Shown here: positions 21,142-33,082 of the stretch, piece after piece
Layout of the letters: each line of letters starts with the position of its first letter
Position numbering within the stretch: the stretch's first letter is position 1
DNA from: Actinostola sp. cb2023
Lineage: Eukaryota > Cnidaria > Anthozoa > Actiniaria > Actinostolidae
DNA: 64,000 bases
Assembly: GCA_033675265.1 (NCBI GenBank)
Contig: JAUJYZ010001188.1
Location: 135,001-199,000 of the forward strand
Direction: 5' to 3'
The notes under the pieces: generated by a model
What the model was told of the DNA's origin: nothing
The model's input: the letters and a program-made list of their open reading frames with translations, nothing else
Databases searched by the model: none
Translations under genes and position numbers: made by a program

Positions 21142-24100
21142 ATGTCCAAGGTAGGTGCAGATATGGTTAGTTTGATTTGACTGATTTATTGACAATATCT
21201 TTAATCTCTTCATCTACTTATTTTTGAACCAGAAAAGAGGTTTGTTGGAGCGCTTGGACGCCGGCGAGGTAGTTGTTGGTGATGGAGGTTTTGTGTTCTG
21301 CATGGAAAAGCGTGGCTACGTCAAGGCCGGTCCATGGACCCCTGAAGTCACAGTAGAACACCCAGAAGCTGGTTTGTAGTTTAGTATTTTACTAGTACTG
21401 CCTTGAATAGTCGTCAACCAAAGTCCTGCATGCTAGTAAGAGTATAAAAAAAATTTGTATTTTCACTACTCATTTTAAGTCGCCTAAAATTCCTTAATCA
21501 TATTCATTTTGAAATCACTAGTAAATCCTGCAATCTGATTGGCTAAAAATGGTGCGATTAAATCATTAATTGCACTATTTTGGATCATTAATTGCACCAA
21601 TTTTTTTATTTTTTTTATTTTCGCACAGAAACTCTAATTTTATTAAATTCAAACGATTCTTCATAAAAAGTAATTTGTAATTTAGAATGAAAGAGTTGTA
21701 TTTTAGGCATCAAAATTATTCTTATTATTGCAACTTACCACCTAAATATAACGAGTGTATTTGAAAAGATTTCAAAATGAATATGATTAATAGGTAATTG
21801 AACTTCGTGTCGTGCAATTTTGGTCTGAAATCATACTCGTGATAACAAATTGCACTCCCGCTACGCGGTCGTGCAATTTTGTAATCACTCGTATGATTTC
21901 AGACCAAATTGCACTCCACTCAGTTCTATTACCATTACTTAGTTGTTTGCTTACAGACCAACTTTAGACTAGTATAATTTGCCGACTGTTTTCACTGATA
22001 ACTTTTTGTAACGTTATGAAGAACATATCTGATTACAAACCGGTCTCTTCGAAGAAATGCCTGGAGCCGGAAAACGCTTGTCTTTACATCGCTACTCTTA
22101 ATTGTTACAGTATTTATTTCAAAAACGATGTGAATTTCTTCAAAACTCTGCAATTTCGATTTTTTTAAATAGTTTTTTACGAACGTCTATTGTGTGCTAC
22201 GAGAGATTACATAAATTAAACTGACAGATATATTTGTTAACCGGTTTGCTGTGAGGGGAATCCCGAAACGTCGAGTTTGGAAACGAGTTCGAGTTCAAGT
22301 TAAGCGGGTTCGAGTTACGGTTCGAGTTACGGTTCGAGTTACGACAGTTCGAGTTAATAAGAAATAGGAAATTTGTTATCTCAGTCTGGCGAAAAGCTCT
22401 TTCTACCATAACAATTTGTCGTTTAACTTTTATGATATCCCCGGCGTAGTCAATCGAACGTTTGGTATAATCGAATCCAATCGAACCCAATCGTTCGATT
22501 GGTTTTGATTGGGTTCGGCAATCGAACATATAATCGAATTCTCCCAAAATTTTTGCCAATCGAACACAATCGAACGTTTCTTTAACCGGACATATCGAAC
22601 TGATTGAACATCTTTCATGCTCCGCGCTTTCAAAACTCCCAGTAATTCCCGCGGTCAAATAAGAAACGCAAGATGTCGTGGTTGTCAAAGGATACCATTA
22701 GTGCTCTTTTGCGTTCTTTAGCCTTGGCTTACATGGTTATTAGATGGCAGAAATCTTCCGATTTCAGTTATTAGGAATGCAGTGCCTATCAAGATTTCAT
22801 TTTTATGGCGTTTTATGTTCACCGAACAAAATCGAACTAATCTGATTGATTGCGAGTTCGATTGTGTTGGGTAATCGAATTCTCCCAAAAGGTTCGATTC
22901 TGTTCGATGGCCGAACCAATCGTAAAACAATCGAACGATTGGGTTCGATTGGATTCGATTGATTTTTTGCTCGGTTTTGTTCGATTGACTACGTCGGGGA
23001 AATCACAAGGACTCTGTGCTCAAAATGGGTTCTATTTCGCAAATAATCGATCGTCAGAACTCCAGTAGCCAGTTATGACGTATCATATTATTGCTTGCTT
23101 ATTTTTCACTTGAAACTTAAAAACACTCATTGAACAGGGGCGTGCGTACACACAGTACATCAATTTAACGTGCATAACGGTACATACGGGTCCTACGGCC
23201 CGATATACGTTAAAAGTCGAACTAATTGCTCGATATTCGTAAATTTCTTGTTCTAAGATGGAAGCGTAGTTGAAGTTGTCTTTCATTGCGTTTTTTTAGT
23301 TTTATTCAAACTGGAGCAGTCATGTCTTCGTTATATCGAGGTTCGCAATTGATTTGTTCATTTAACATGTTTAATGCCGAATTATTTTGTCGAAGCGTAG
23401 AATAATTTTAAAGCATGGCCAGTACCAGTACTGAGGGTTTTCGCTGTGCCCTGTGTCACGTATTGAAGGCATCTAGCACGCATCAATCTAATCGAACGTT
23501 CGGTAATCGAACTCAATCGTACTTAATCGAATGTCACCCAAAAATGTTACCAATCAGAACACAATCGAACGTTCGATTATCGAACTCTTCATTGCTCAAC
23601 TGATATCCGTTTTTCCCGGGATTTGTATCAGCGATGTTCCCGAAACCGTGACACACGACGGTTCGTACGCGTTTCACTTTGTGACCTTTAGGTCAAATCT
23701 GTGAACGACGTACATCTCGTACTACGTCGTTCTACTCATGCACCGACTCGGACAACTGAATGAATGGAAGCAATCAGCTTCAACTGGGCCATCTTTAGAA
23801 AGAGCCCGGAGAAAGAACCCGTTAATCAGTGAGACTAGCTAAATCTAATCCAGGGTCGAATGTCGTAGTATTTCTTCATTGTGTACCAATAAAATGCTTG
23901 CACTTTTCTCAGCGTTATTTAATCATCTGGGCTGAAAGAATACCGAACATCAGTATTCGAACAAAATCGGACTGATTCAGTTCGATTACGTTCGATTGAG
24001 TTCCACTGAGTCCGATTGACTATATAGTTCGAGTGAGTTCGATTGGTTCTATAATCGAACTCATCGAAACATTATATGTTCGATTATGTTCGATTGGCGA

Positions 24101-27100
24101 ACTCAATCGAATTCAATCGAACGATTAAGTTCGATTGAGTTCGATTGAGTTCGATTGATTTTTCGTTCGATTTCGTTCGATTAGATAGGCCGGGATACAG
24201 ACGGTCTATTTCCTGCCTTCAGTACTAAGTATAGTTCTTGACGTATTCCTAATGTACCACGACATCACAACACGGCAGATATATATTTCTTTCAGTTCAC
24301 GAAGTAAATTATACAGGATGATAATCAATTTATTCATAAAAACTACAATCACGAAGTAAATTTCAACGAATTCACGAAAAGTTTTGTCGAAGAACAAATA
24401 AACCCTGGGATCCAGGGTCGGACTAGTCTTCGTTTCAGAAGTTTCTAGGATGGACCATAACTCGAACCATACTGACTCGAACCGTAACTCGAACCGTAAC
24501 TCGAACCGTACGCGTATGGACGGCGGACCGCGGACCGCGGATACGGACGGCGGACCGCGGATACGGACGGCGGACCGCGGATACGGACGGCGGACCGCGG
24601 ATACGGACGGTGGACCGCGGATACGGACGGCGGACCGCGGATACGGACGGCGGACCGCGGATACGGACGGCGGACTGCGGATACGGATTGACCCCAGGAT
24701 TTCATTTTAATTATCAAAAAGTCCTTTCATAAATATCTCACTAAAACATTTCCCGCATTTTTTAAAAACATTTTCCCATTTTATCGATGATCATATATAT
24801 TTTATTATCATTTTATTTAATTATGTATTTTTGGCTCCCTCGTCGGGTAGCAAACACTATGGACTCGTAAACACTCGAGACTATGCGCGCATATAGAAGA
24901 AATACTGAGTACAGTACCTACAAACTGCCATTTGTCATATGCTTTTATTGTCATGTACCAGATATCACACAATGATCACCTAGCAAGGAAGGGAGATTAA
25001 TTTCCCCTCCTCCTCTGACTTTATTTTGTGCTATATAACAAATCACTTAATGGCTGTTTCCTCGGGAAACCAGTTAATATTATTTCCCTCGATATCGTGA
25101 TAATATTCAAAAGTTTATTTGACATATTTCAAGGGGTGATCGCGAATTTTATTAATAATTAAAATGAAAACCTGGGGGTCAATTCAATGAAAAAATTACA
25201 CTTGTAAAATATTGTTTTCGGTAAAATACAAGTGTAAAAGTCTTATTGAATTAAAAGAAAAAAGAAAAAGAATAATTTTCGAAAAATATATATATCCGCC
25301 GTCCGTATCCGCGGTCTGCATCTTCCGGGTCCATCCGCGATTTACAGCGACCCTCTTGCTAGGTAGTCTAACTTTGGTGTGATTTCCGTTGTTTTAGAGA
25401 CGATTTTCTAAGTGAAAACACTCTGCATTTTTAACTCACTTTAGGAACCAAGCCGAAATTACAGTGATTTGTGGGGAAAAATTATATATTCAACTGTCCA
25501 CTCAGCCGATATTTAACCGATTGCTCTCAAATTTGGCATGTAAGCTTCTTTCTTGATGTTCTTTCGACCTGACATTCAAGCGAACTTCTATTTTTATGAC
25601 GTCATCACTTCGGTACTATGTATTTCTTTTTACATACAGGACAATTTGTCACGGCCTTTAAAGCCCTCATGGTTGCTTTTAATTTGTTTTAGACCAGTGA
25701 TTTCAGATCCAGTTATTTTAGACAAAAGTTAGTGTTATTGATTGCGTCATGTTAGCTCTCAAGTGTCTGTGTTTTATGCCAGTACGTGGCCTGTTTGGGT
25801 AACAAAAGCCGCATTTCAAATCAGAGGTCACTGTTTGCGGGCAACGTAATGAAGCTTGATAAAAACAATGGCGTACAGATAAAGTACGCCATTGTTTTCA
25901 TTGATAGCTATGGCAAATTCAAATACTGATTTTACGTTTTTTAGATGCTACTTCATTGGTATAAATGACAAGGTTAGAGTACTAAAATGGATGATTTATC
26001 AACGAGTACCAAAAACTAAAAATCCTTAGATTTTAGCCAAAAGAACTACATTAGGAAACTATTTTAAAAGAGAATAGTTTTTTTTTGTATTTTGAATATT
26101 TTAGCTTTGAGAAACTCTGCGAGAGCGAGCAACAAGAAGCTGAAAAGATGAAGAAATGTAAAACACGCGCTACTGATCAGACTAGAGAAGTGTTAGGATG
26201 AAGCATGACGCGTAGCTGAGTGCTTCTCGACACTCGACTGATCATAACTATCAGTCCCCAAGTGCTCTATAACTGCACAGAGCACAGCGGACAAGGTTTC
26301 TATTTCTTTTATAAAATACAATTATGATTTTAAGGCAAGCTTTCAATCTTACTCGTTAAAGTGTATATGACACTATATAACTCCCATATATATGCTATAT
26401 AGGTATGTGTCCCCAAATAGGGTATGGATTTTGAACCTCCAGATTTTGCTTTTTCACCATAAAATAAAATATTCGATCTTTAATTTGGGTACACTTTTTT
26501 AAATTTGACTAAAAATCCGCTTAGCTTAACAGCTATGCACTTCCGTATTAGCGATTTCCAAAGGAATACTATTTACTTTTTCCTTAAATTGGATCTATAT
26601 TTCAGTTACAAATCCTTGGAAAGGGTATGAATTTTCCAATTCTTCATCCTTAAATAGGGTCAGGGTGAAGACATTCCGGGGGCACACCCCTATCCTAAAT
26701 CTCCGGGAGTAAAATGTTTTTGCAGCAGCGACAAATTTTGATGCACCGTGGTGGGGTGACTAGGACACGTCAGCTGCATCCGGTACCTAGGCATTCGCTC
26801 TTTATAGTACTTATTATTACTGGCTGTTTTGTTGACAGTTCGCCAACTTCACCGGGAGTTCCTACGTGCTGGTGCTGACGTCATGCAGACGTTTACCTTC
26901 TACGCGAGTGATGATAAGCTGAGAAACAGAGGACATGACGCAGCTGTGAACGTTGGGGTCAGTCCATCCGTCTTTGTTTTAATTCATTATCTTTTACTAG
27001 TCCAGTCCCGGACTCACTTTCAATCCGCTCCGACAAGCTGAAGATTAATAAAGAATAAATTAGGGACTTTCCAAAGCCCGTAGCTCAAATTAACAAAAAT

Positions 27101-30100
27101 ATCCTTCCCACGAGTTACTTGATAAATGGCTTGGAGCTGTTCAAATTGGAACAATATTATAATTACTCTTTGCGAGGGAAAACTTCACGGAATCGATGAA
27201 ATTCTTCCCAAAATTCGACTGATATCGCTCATACAGAACTGATAATCTAGGATTTACTGGAGCCTCCGCCCTTTAATTTGGAGATCAGACAGGCTTTGTA
27301 ACCAGGCGATCACGCCTGGCTGCTAAGTTGCCATGTGCATGCAAGTTATACTGGACTCTCTTTCCTCCGCGACTTCAGCTCAGTTGTCTGAGCGGATATA
27401 ATAGAAAGTGAGTCCAGGACTTGACTATATCTTTTACTAGAGATAACACGCCCACTAAAGGTTATCTATCGCCAACGGTTATCTACCATTTGACTTATTT
27501 ATGTTTACCACAGTGCGAGGCTGTCAACCAAGCAGCGTGTGACTTGGCCAGGGAAGTAGCGAATGAAGGAGATGCTCTCGTAGCAGGCAATATCTGCCAA
27601 CTTCCTTCATATCTGACCGGTGCAGGCAAAGAAGTGTGTCAAGCTCAGTTCAATCGGCAACTGGACGTGTTTATCAAAAACGACGTGGATTTTCTAATAG
27701 GAGAGGTATGCATGACGACAGTACTTAGCCTTATCAGTACACAATTCGATTCCTTTATATCAAGGCCGACGGGGACTGAGCCCAAGAGATAAGTCCAGTC
27801 TCTCACGGTCAATAAATAGACAGGAAGACCAGAGGAGAAAGATAGAGACAGAATCATACCCAGTCGTTATCCAGGGTTTTTTATTTGGGAAATTCGTAAA
27901 TCCAGGTTTTCGAGTGACAAATTCCAAAAACAGTATCCAGGTCTGAACATCTCGCCGCACATACCTAACCATTTTTTAACCATGTACCCCCCGGGAGTAT
28001 GCATACCCAGTCGTTACATACTTACCGTGGAAAGGGAAGAAACCGGGAAGCGCGCAACGCAAGGGCGCTTGGGAAGGAGGACGCAAAGGCGCTTGGGAAG
28101 GAGGGCGCAAAGGCGCTTGGGAAGGAGGGCGCAAAGGCGCTTGGGCCGGGAAGGTTTGTTTTCTTCCTCCCTTCCCGCTACATACCGCGCGCCCACATCG
28201 CGAGTAAGAGAAGCGAATGGGTACGAGTCTGATAAAGAGACGGGTGTATTTGGTGGAGGATATTGGTCCTGGGATTTTGAAATGAACGAATGTTCAATAC
28301 TCTTGTCTTTTTCAGCTGTTTGAACACGTCGAGGAAGCAGAATGGGCCATTGAAGTCATGAAGGGGACTGGCAAACCTGTGGTGTGCTGTCTGACTATAT
28401 CAGCCTCGGGGGATTTGAACGGCGTGTCAGTCAAAGAGTGTACGGTACGCATAGCTAAAGCTGGTGAGTATGTCATTAATTTACCCACAATCCTTTGCTT
28501 GCTTTACTTAGCCATGCATTCGCTGTTGCAGGTGCTGATGTAGTTGGTGTCAACTGTTTCTTTGACCCTGACGTGTGCATTGAAACTGTTCGTATCATGA
28601 AGGCTGCGTTGGACGAGGCAGGGATCAAGAAGCATTTGATTACACAGCCAATAGGATACAAGACTCCAGAGTGCTTGCACGGGAATTTAAAACTTGGCAT
28701 GACAGGACTGCCGGAATTTCCATTTGGTAAGGTCACAGGGAGATATTGGTCTTCCTGTGGTACGTTAGAGTTGGCTTAGCAAATTTTCTGATCAACCAGT
28801 TTTAAATGTAAGAGCTTACGCCAAATGCAGATCTTGAGACGGTTTTATCTTAAGGTGATTCCCTTGAAAAAGAAGCAAATCCTAGAATTTTCTATAACTT
28901 GGCATGGTGATACATTACGGTATGGAGTTTCAAAATATGCACTAAAAACAGGGGGTCACCGCGCTCATTTTTGCGTTACACTGCTTTGAAATTATGGTCT
29001 TTTAGGTCTTTCAGTCGAGTCTCGCGTGACATCGGGATCGGGTAAATAATTTTCCACAACTTAAAAGACAAACTATTAATAGTGAACTAATGTATTTGCT
29101 ATAGCTTTTGCATCTCTAGCCTACCGTCTGATAGTAAGAAAATGCTCGAATTTTGAATAGTTGTCGAAAAATAGAACAAAAAACACAGATGTTCGAACTA
29201 CCGAGAGGGTCTAAAAATCGATACTCCGTATGCTTTCATTCAATTTTTTTATGTTTGAAATCCTAACTTTTTTTAATACTTTGCTATATACTAAATAACT
29301 ATAGTGCGATGAAAGTTATTGAATAAAAAATGGGGGTCACCGTGCTCCTTTTCGATTTATTTTGAAAAAACTTCAGTTACACTTGAAATATTTAACGATT
29401 TCCAATGGTCTCCAATGTGCGCGGCTCGATGGCGTAAGTTAGCGCGCGCTCGTCAACTAAAATTTTATTCAGAATCGTGCGCAGTAGAGCGTGCGCAATG
29501 CAAAACAAGGGAATTACCTTAAGTGGTACAATTCAATCTATTTATTATAGGAATCATTTTCTGTAGCCCTAGAGTCTCGTTTGTTAACTCGTTGGGACTG
29601 TCACAAATACGCACGTGAAGCATACGAACTTGGTGTTCGTTACATTGGGGCTTGCTGTGGTTTGGAGCCTTACCACGTGAGGGCCATTGCTGAGGAGGTA
29701 AACCATGTCTTCTAACAGAAAAACATTTTACCACAATGCTCTGCGCGCATTCACCATCGTAGAAGGGAGCAAGGGTGGTCGAGTGGTGATAGCACTCGTC
29801 CGGCTGTCAGCGCTGTGTTACTGGTTCAATTCCTGGGCCGCGGGTGCTTCATGTGAGTTGAGTTTGTCAGTTCGTTCTCTCCGTTGCTTTGAGAGTTTTT
29901 TTCCGGGTACTCCGGTTTTCCTCCCTCAGTAAAAATGAACTAGTGAGATGAGTGTTGGGTGTTCAGAATATAGAATGTATAGTAAGAAGTTAGTACGAGA
30001 GTCGTGTCCTCACTAGTGAGATGAGTGTTGGGTGTACAGAATATAGAATGTAGTCAGAAGTGAGTGTGAGTGTCTTGTCCCCAATTAGCAGTACTGCCAT

Positions 30101-31544
30101 GCTCGAGAATCCAGCGGTGCTCTTCGGCGCGGGCTCGGATGAAACATCGGCGACGTTTCATCCGAGCCCGCGCCGAAGAGCACCGCTGGATTCTCGAGCA
30201 TGCAGTACTGCTAGATCGATTGACACGTTAAAAAAGTAATTTATTTATTTTTAGAAGAGTTTTGAAAACGTCCACATTTACAAAACTGTGCTTTACTTAT
30301 GTGAACGTTTCAGAAAGTTTGTAGATATGAGTAGTAACTGATTTGCTTGCGTCACCATGCAAGCTAGTAATACAACCTTTTCAATCAACAGCTTGCTGAG
30401 GAGCGTGGGAAACTTCCAGCAGCAAGCTCTAAACACAGCCTGTGGGGGGAGGCATTGAAGCAGCATACATACCCATGGGTTAGGCCAAGGTACTGTTGAA
30501 CGTTATTTGTGCTTGACTGGTAGGAAAGTCTGCTATTTCTGTGGTTGGTTTGTTACTGCTACTGATACAGGCAGCCCAACCATTTCTTCTGAGGCTACTT
30601 ATAATAAATAAAACGATATTTGTATGCGCGCGTCTTTTTTGATGGATTTCCTGTATTATGTACTTTGGGCTATCCAAGCGCGCGTCCCGCAAGACCGCCC
30701 CGCACATACTGCATTTGTGCAGGCGCGTCTTATGGGACGCGCACAGGGAGCCCAACATAATACGTATTGCGCGCTCTACCACAGGAAACCCATCAAAAAA
30801 GACGCGCGCATACAAATATATTTTTATTTATTATAGTAGCCTCAGAAACATGCAATGGTTTGGCTACCTGTGCTACTGTTGTGTTGTTATGGATACTAAT
30901 CACCTCTAGTATATACACCACACAATTTATTAACTGACACGTTTCCCGGTGATTCTAGAGATTTGCGAGCAAAAAACAGCTCGAATACTGAGAAAATCGA
31001 TTTTGTTTCGTAGCTAGATTTCAAAACATCATTGTTGTATTTATCTCGCTTTTTCATTGTAACTATGGCTGTAATGTCCCGTCCCCAGTAACTGTTCAAA
31101 TTACTTTATTAACTGCCAGGATCTTCCAATAGCCGACTTCGATATATGCTTCACTAGTTGCGTACAATAGTTTCGGAGCGAGGCTCCGAGGGAATAATGC
31201 GCACTGATTCGTGAAAAGATAAAAGAATAAATTTAATTATTCCCTGGAGCCTCGCACTGAAACCTTTGTGCGTGACAAGTAGAGCATATCTCGAAAGTGG
31301 TCTTTGATTTCATTCATCCGTAGTTCACACGTCTTTTATATTCACTCATTTGTTATTCAGGTCCACACGATCTTACTGGGAGAACCTGGAACCGACTAGC
31401 GGTCGCCCCTACGCGTCAAGCATGAGGAAGTATGATCATGTATTTGATACTCAGTCTGGACACAGCGACATGAAGCAACAGACTGAGATGACATCTGAAG
31501 AGGAAATCAAGAACCTGACAGAACGCGTGGAGCGAAAAGTCTAA
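21142..31544 (+). CDS. BHMT: betaine-homocysteine S-methyltransferase, nine exons
   Basis: A zinc enzyme that moves a methyl group from betaine to homocysteine, giving dimethylglycine and methionine; it is cytosolic. Coding exons, all GT-AG and in phase: 21142-21150, 21233-21371, 26839-26957, 27514-27705, 28316-28463, 28532-28726, 29567-29697, 30392-30489, 31361-31544. They total 1215 bases (404 residues), against about 406 in vertebrate BHMT. Visible family landmarks: GDGGFVF and [14 protein letters not shown] (exon 2), QTFTFYAS (exon 3), GVNC with the first zinc cysteine (exon 6), GACCG with the other two (exon 7), and the C-terminal dimerisation segment. The start codon gives a three-residue first exon before KRGLLERL. 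Intron 2 is 5.5 kb; introns 2, 4 and 7 carry repeats. All key residues look intact. The identification is firm; exon 1 is the least certain part because it is so short. Confidence 0.95.
21530..21930. repeat. inverted repeat in BHMT intron 2
   Basis: ATTGCACTCC and GTGCAATTTTG-type words recur in both orientations, with TTTCAGACCAAATTGCACTC at the right end. A degenerate foldback repeat, non-coding. Confidence 0.45.
22260..22345. repeat. TCGAGTTACGGT short tandem block
   Basis: TCCCGAAACGTCGAGTTTGGAA leads into reiterated GGTTCGAGTTAC units. The same lead sequence occurs in the GTT-duplication elements at 42.9, 43.6 and 45.4 kb, so this is probably a fragment of that family. A further block of CTCGAACCGTAA units is at 24,455-24,510. 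Confidence 0.6.
22438..22999. mobile_element. foldback made of AATCGAAC words
   Basis: CCCCGGCGTAGTCAATCGAAC at the left and the inverse GTTCGATTGACTACGTCGGGG at the right. The interior is saturated with AATCGAAC/GTTCGATT octamers in both orientations, plus TCGAATTCTCCCAAAA and its neighbours. Similar octamer-rich blocks follow at 23,480-23,610 and 23,960-24,190, so a family of these elements occupies intron 2. Confidence 0.6.
24518..24690. repeat. 20-bp GC-rich tandem repeat
   Basis: About eight copies of GGACGGCGGACCGCGGATAC with rare changes. An inverse partial copy sits at about 25,295-25,315 (CCGCCGTCCGTATCCGCGGT), so the pair can fold across 0.6 kb. It is non-coding despite open frames on both strands. 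Confidence 0.85.
25350..26838. other. rest of BHMT intron 2, nothing further seen
   Basis: AT-rich intron sequence ending in the exon 3 acceptor (TTTTGTTGACAG). No repeat or gene that I can support. Confidence 0.5.
28058..28155. repeat. 24-bp tandem repeat in BHMT intron 4
   Basis: About four copies of GGCGCTTGGGAAGGAGGGCG plus four bases. Purine-rich on the plus strand. Confidence 0.8.
30087..30212. repeat. near-perfect GC-rich palindrome in BHMT intron 7
   Basis: Arms 30,099-30,145 and 30,155-30,201 are exact reverse complements over 47 bases with a 9-base loop (ATCGGCGAC). Outside them AGCAGTACTGC and GCAGTACTGCT extend the pairing, with one extra C on the left. The block is much more GC-rich than the surrounding intron. 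Confidence 0.9.
30566..30872. mobile_element. CACAGG-family TIR element, short copy
   Basis: TACAGGCAGCCCAACCATTT at the left and the inverse ending GGCTACCTGTG at the right. CTACTGA and CTACTGT flank the ends, a 7-bp duplication with one difference. GATGGATTTCCTGT and CACAGGGAGCCCA internal words and GCGCGC runs are as in the other copies. It lies in BHMT intron 8, 77 bases after exon 8. Confidence 0.7.
31165..31275. repeat. imperfect hairpin in BHMT intron 8
   Basis: GTTTCGGAGCGAGGCTCCGA and GGGAATAAT pair with ATTATTCCC and GGAGCCTCGCACTGAAAC. Non-coding, MITE-like. Confidence 0.5.
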
Positions 31545-31633
31545 ATGTGACTATCGATTGGCCGAGGTGATTCAGGCGTCAATTTTGTTGTATGGCGCAC
31601 GCCTACATGTTGCATACTATACCGTATAACGTG

Positions 31634-31780
31634 AATAAAACATGATCTGAAATCAGGAGCAATGCTGAAAGCAGTGTAGATGTTTGTCACATTTGTAAGT
31701 GTCTGGAATTTAATGTATTTTAGTAACGGGATATGAATGTACAATATGATCACGAATCTTTTTTATTTCATGAATAAAAT
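31634..31780 (+). terminator. BHMT polyadenylation signals
   Basis: AATAAA occurs at 31,634-31,639 and again near 31,775 (GAATAAAATAATTC), 90 and 231 bases after the stop codon. Either could serve the transcript. Confidence 0.5.
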
Positions 31781-32101
31781 AATTCAGTTATTGAGTGTTT
31801 CTTTATTGAAAGTCAGTTGTAAATTAGTTGTAAGTTGTAATTTGCGTGACAAATAAGGGCAGCTTGAAAACGATACTCACCACTGTCTTCCTTACTGCGC
31901 ATGATCGACAAAATACTAGAAACTCCAAAGGGAGCTTGATGATAAAGTTTGCGGGCTCATACTAGATGCTGGCAAAGATGGCAATGGAAAGTGTAGGGCA
32001 GTCTGACGCGCACTGTAGGGTAAACATGACAAACTGACATGAGCCCATGTCCAAGCCCGCGCGCGCTTTAAGAAACCCGCTTATTACGTCGGCACAAGCT
32101 T

Positions 32102-32463
32102 GTGATATGCAAATCAATTCACCGATTGGCCCCTAGCGCTCACGTGGTGTACTTCATGTTACTGTCACCAAAATGTTCGTACATTGTCTGTGAATTGCCG
32201 TACAAACATACTAACTTTTGTACAGTTTATCGACTCGATTTAGTTTTTCGATTCTCTAAATATTAGCAAAACTATTTTAACTAAGGTTTATAAACGAGAT
32301 TTTGTTCATATTTAGAGAATCGAACATCTAAATTGAGTCGATAAACTGTACAAAAGTTAGTGCGTTTGTACGGCAATTCACGGACAATGTCCGATCTTTT
32401 TGGTGACAGTAACATGAAGTACACCACGTGAGCTCTAGGGGCCAATCGGTGAATTTGTATCAC
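32102..32463. mobile_element. 362-bp foldback between BHMT and the MARCH gene
   Basis: Arms of about 165 bp pair with few mismatches: TTCACCGATTGGCCCCTAG, CACGTGGTGTACTTCATGTT and TCGACTCGATTTAGTTTTTC on the left have inverse copies on the right. The centre is about 30 bases. Non-coding. Confidence 0.75.
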
Positions 32464-32870
32464 CGTATTTTAGTGCGCATGCTCCAAAATTCTTGCTTCT
32501 TAACAAATGTAACGGACGTTTTTATAGGAAAATCTATTGCTTTCCTTTTATTGAGCAAGACCACATTGACATTGAAATGTTTGAATAGCCGCAATGGGAA
32601 CGAGCGTATTATATTATATTATGCGCGCGTAAAGAACCATAAACCGTCCACTTCTTGGGCCCTACCACACCCCCTCGGTCCGAGCCTCGTGCTTGATCTG
32701 TATCTCGGTGTTTAGATTAGAACCCCTGATCAAACACTCGCACTCGTTGTTGCTGTACTTCTAATTAATAATATAGAGGTTTTCATCCAGCATTGAAAGG
32801 GCTAGTTGCTGATCGTGTGCCTCGAGATCCCTTGAGTGCAGACACTATCTATACGCAAATGTACACTGAA
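32464..32870. other. intergenic, nothing seen
   Basis: A stretch between two convergent genes (BHMT plus strand, MARCH minus strand). No exon or repeat that I can support. Confidence 0.5.
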
Positions 32871-32879
32871 TAAGAAATA

Positions 32880-32885
32880 AGTTTA
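32880..32885 (-). terminator. polyadenylation signal of the MARCH gene
   Basis: AATAAA on the minus strand, about 200 bases after the stop codon. It is the first good match downstream. Confidence 0.45.
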
Positions 32886-33082
32886 TTAGAAAGAAAAGAG
32901 AAACATCCATACACGAGAAAAGACAAAAAGACAAAATCTAATATACCAGATCCCAGAACATATAGTCCAGCCGTTAGTGGATAGCAGCTAGTAGTTCTGT
33001 CCAGAGCAGGTAAAAGTACCGACACAATTGTATAAATTAGGTTCAAAATCAGAAGAGTATTATAAAAATGAAAACTAACAGC

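Noticed and set aside
24445..24717. Arg/Gly or Ser/Tyr repetitive frames at the 20-bp repeat
   Set aside because: Repeat artefact in BHMT intron 2.
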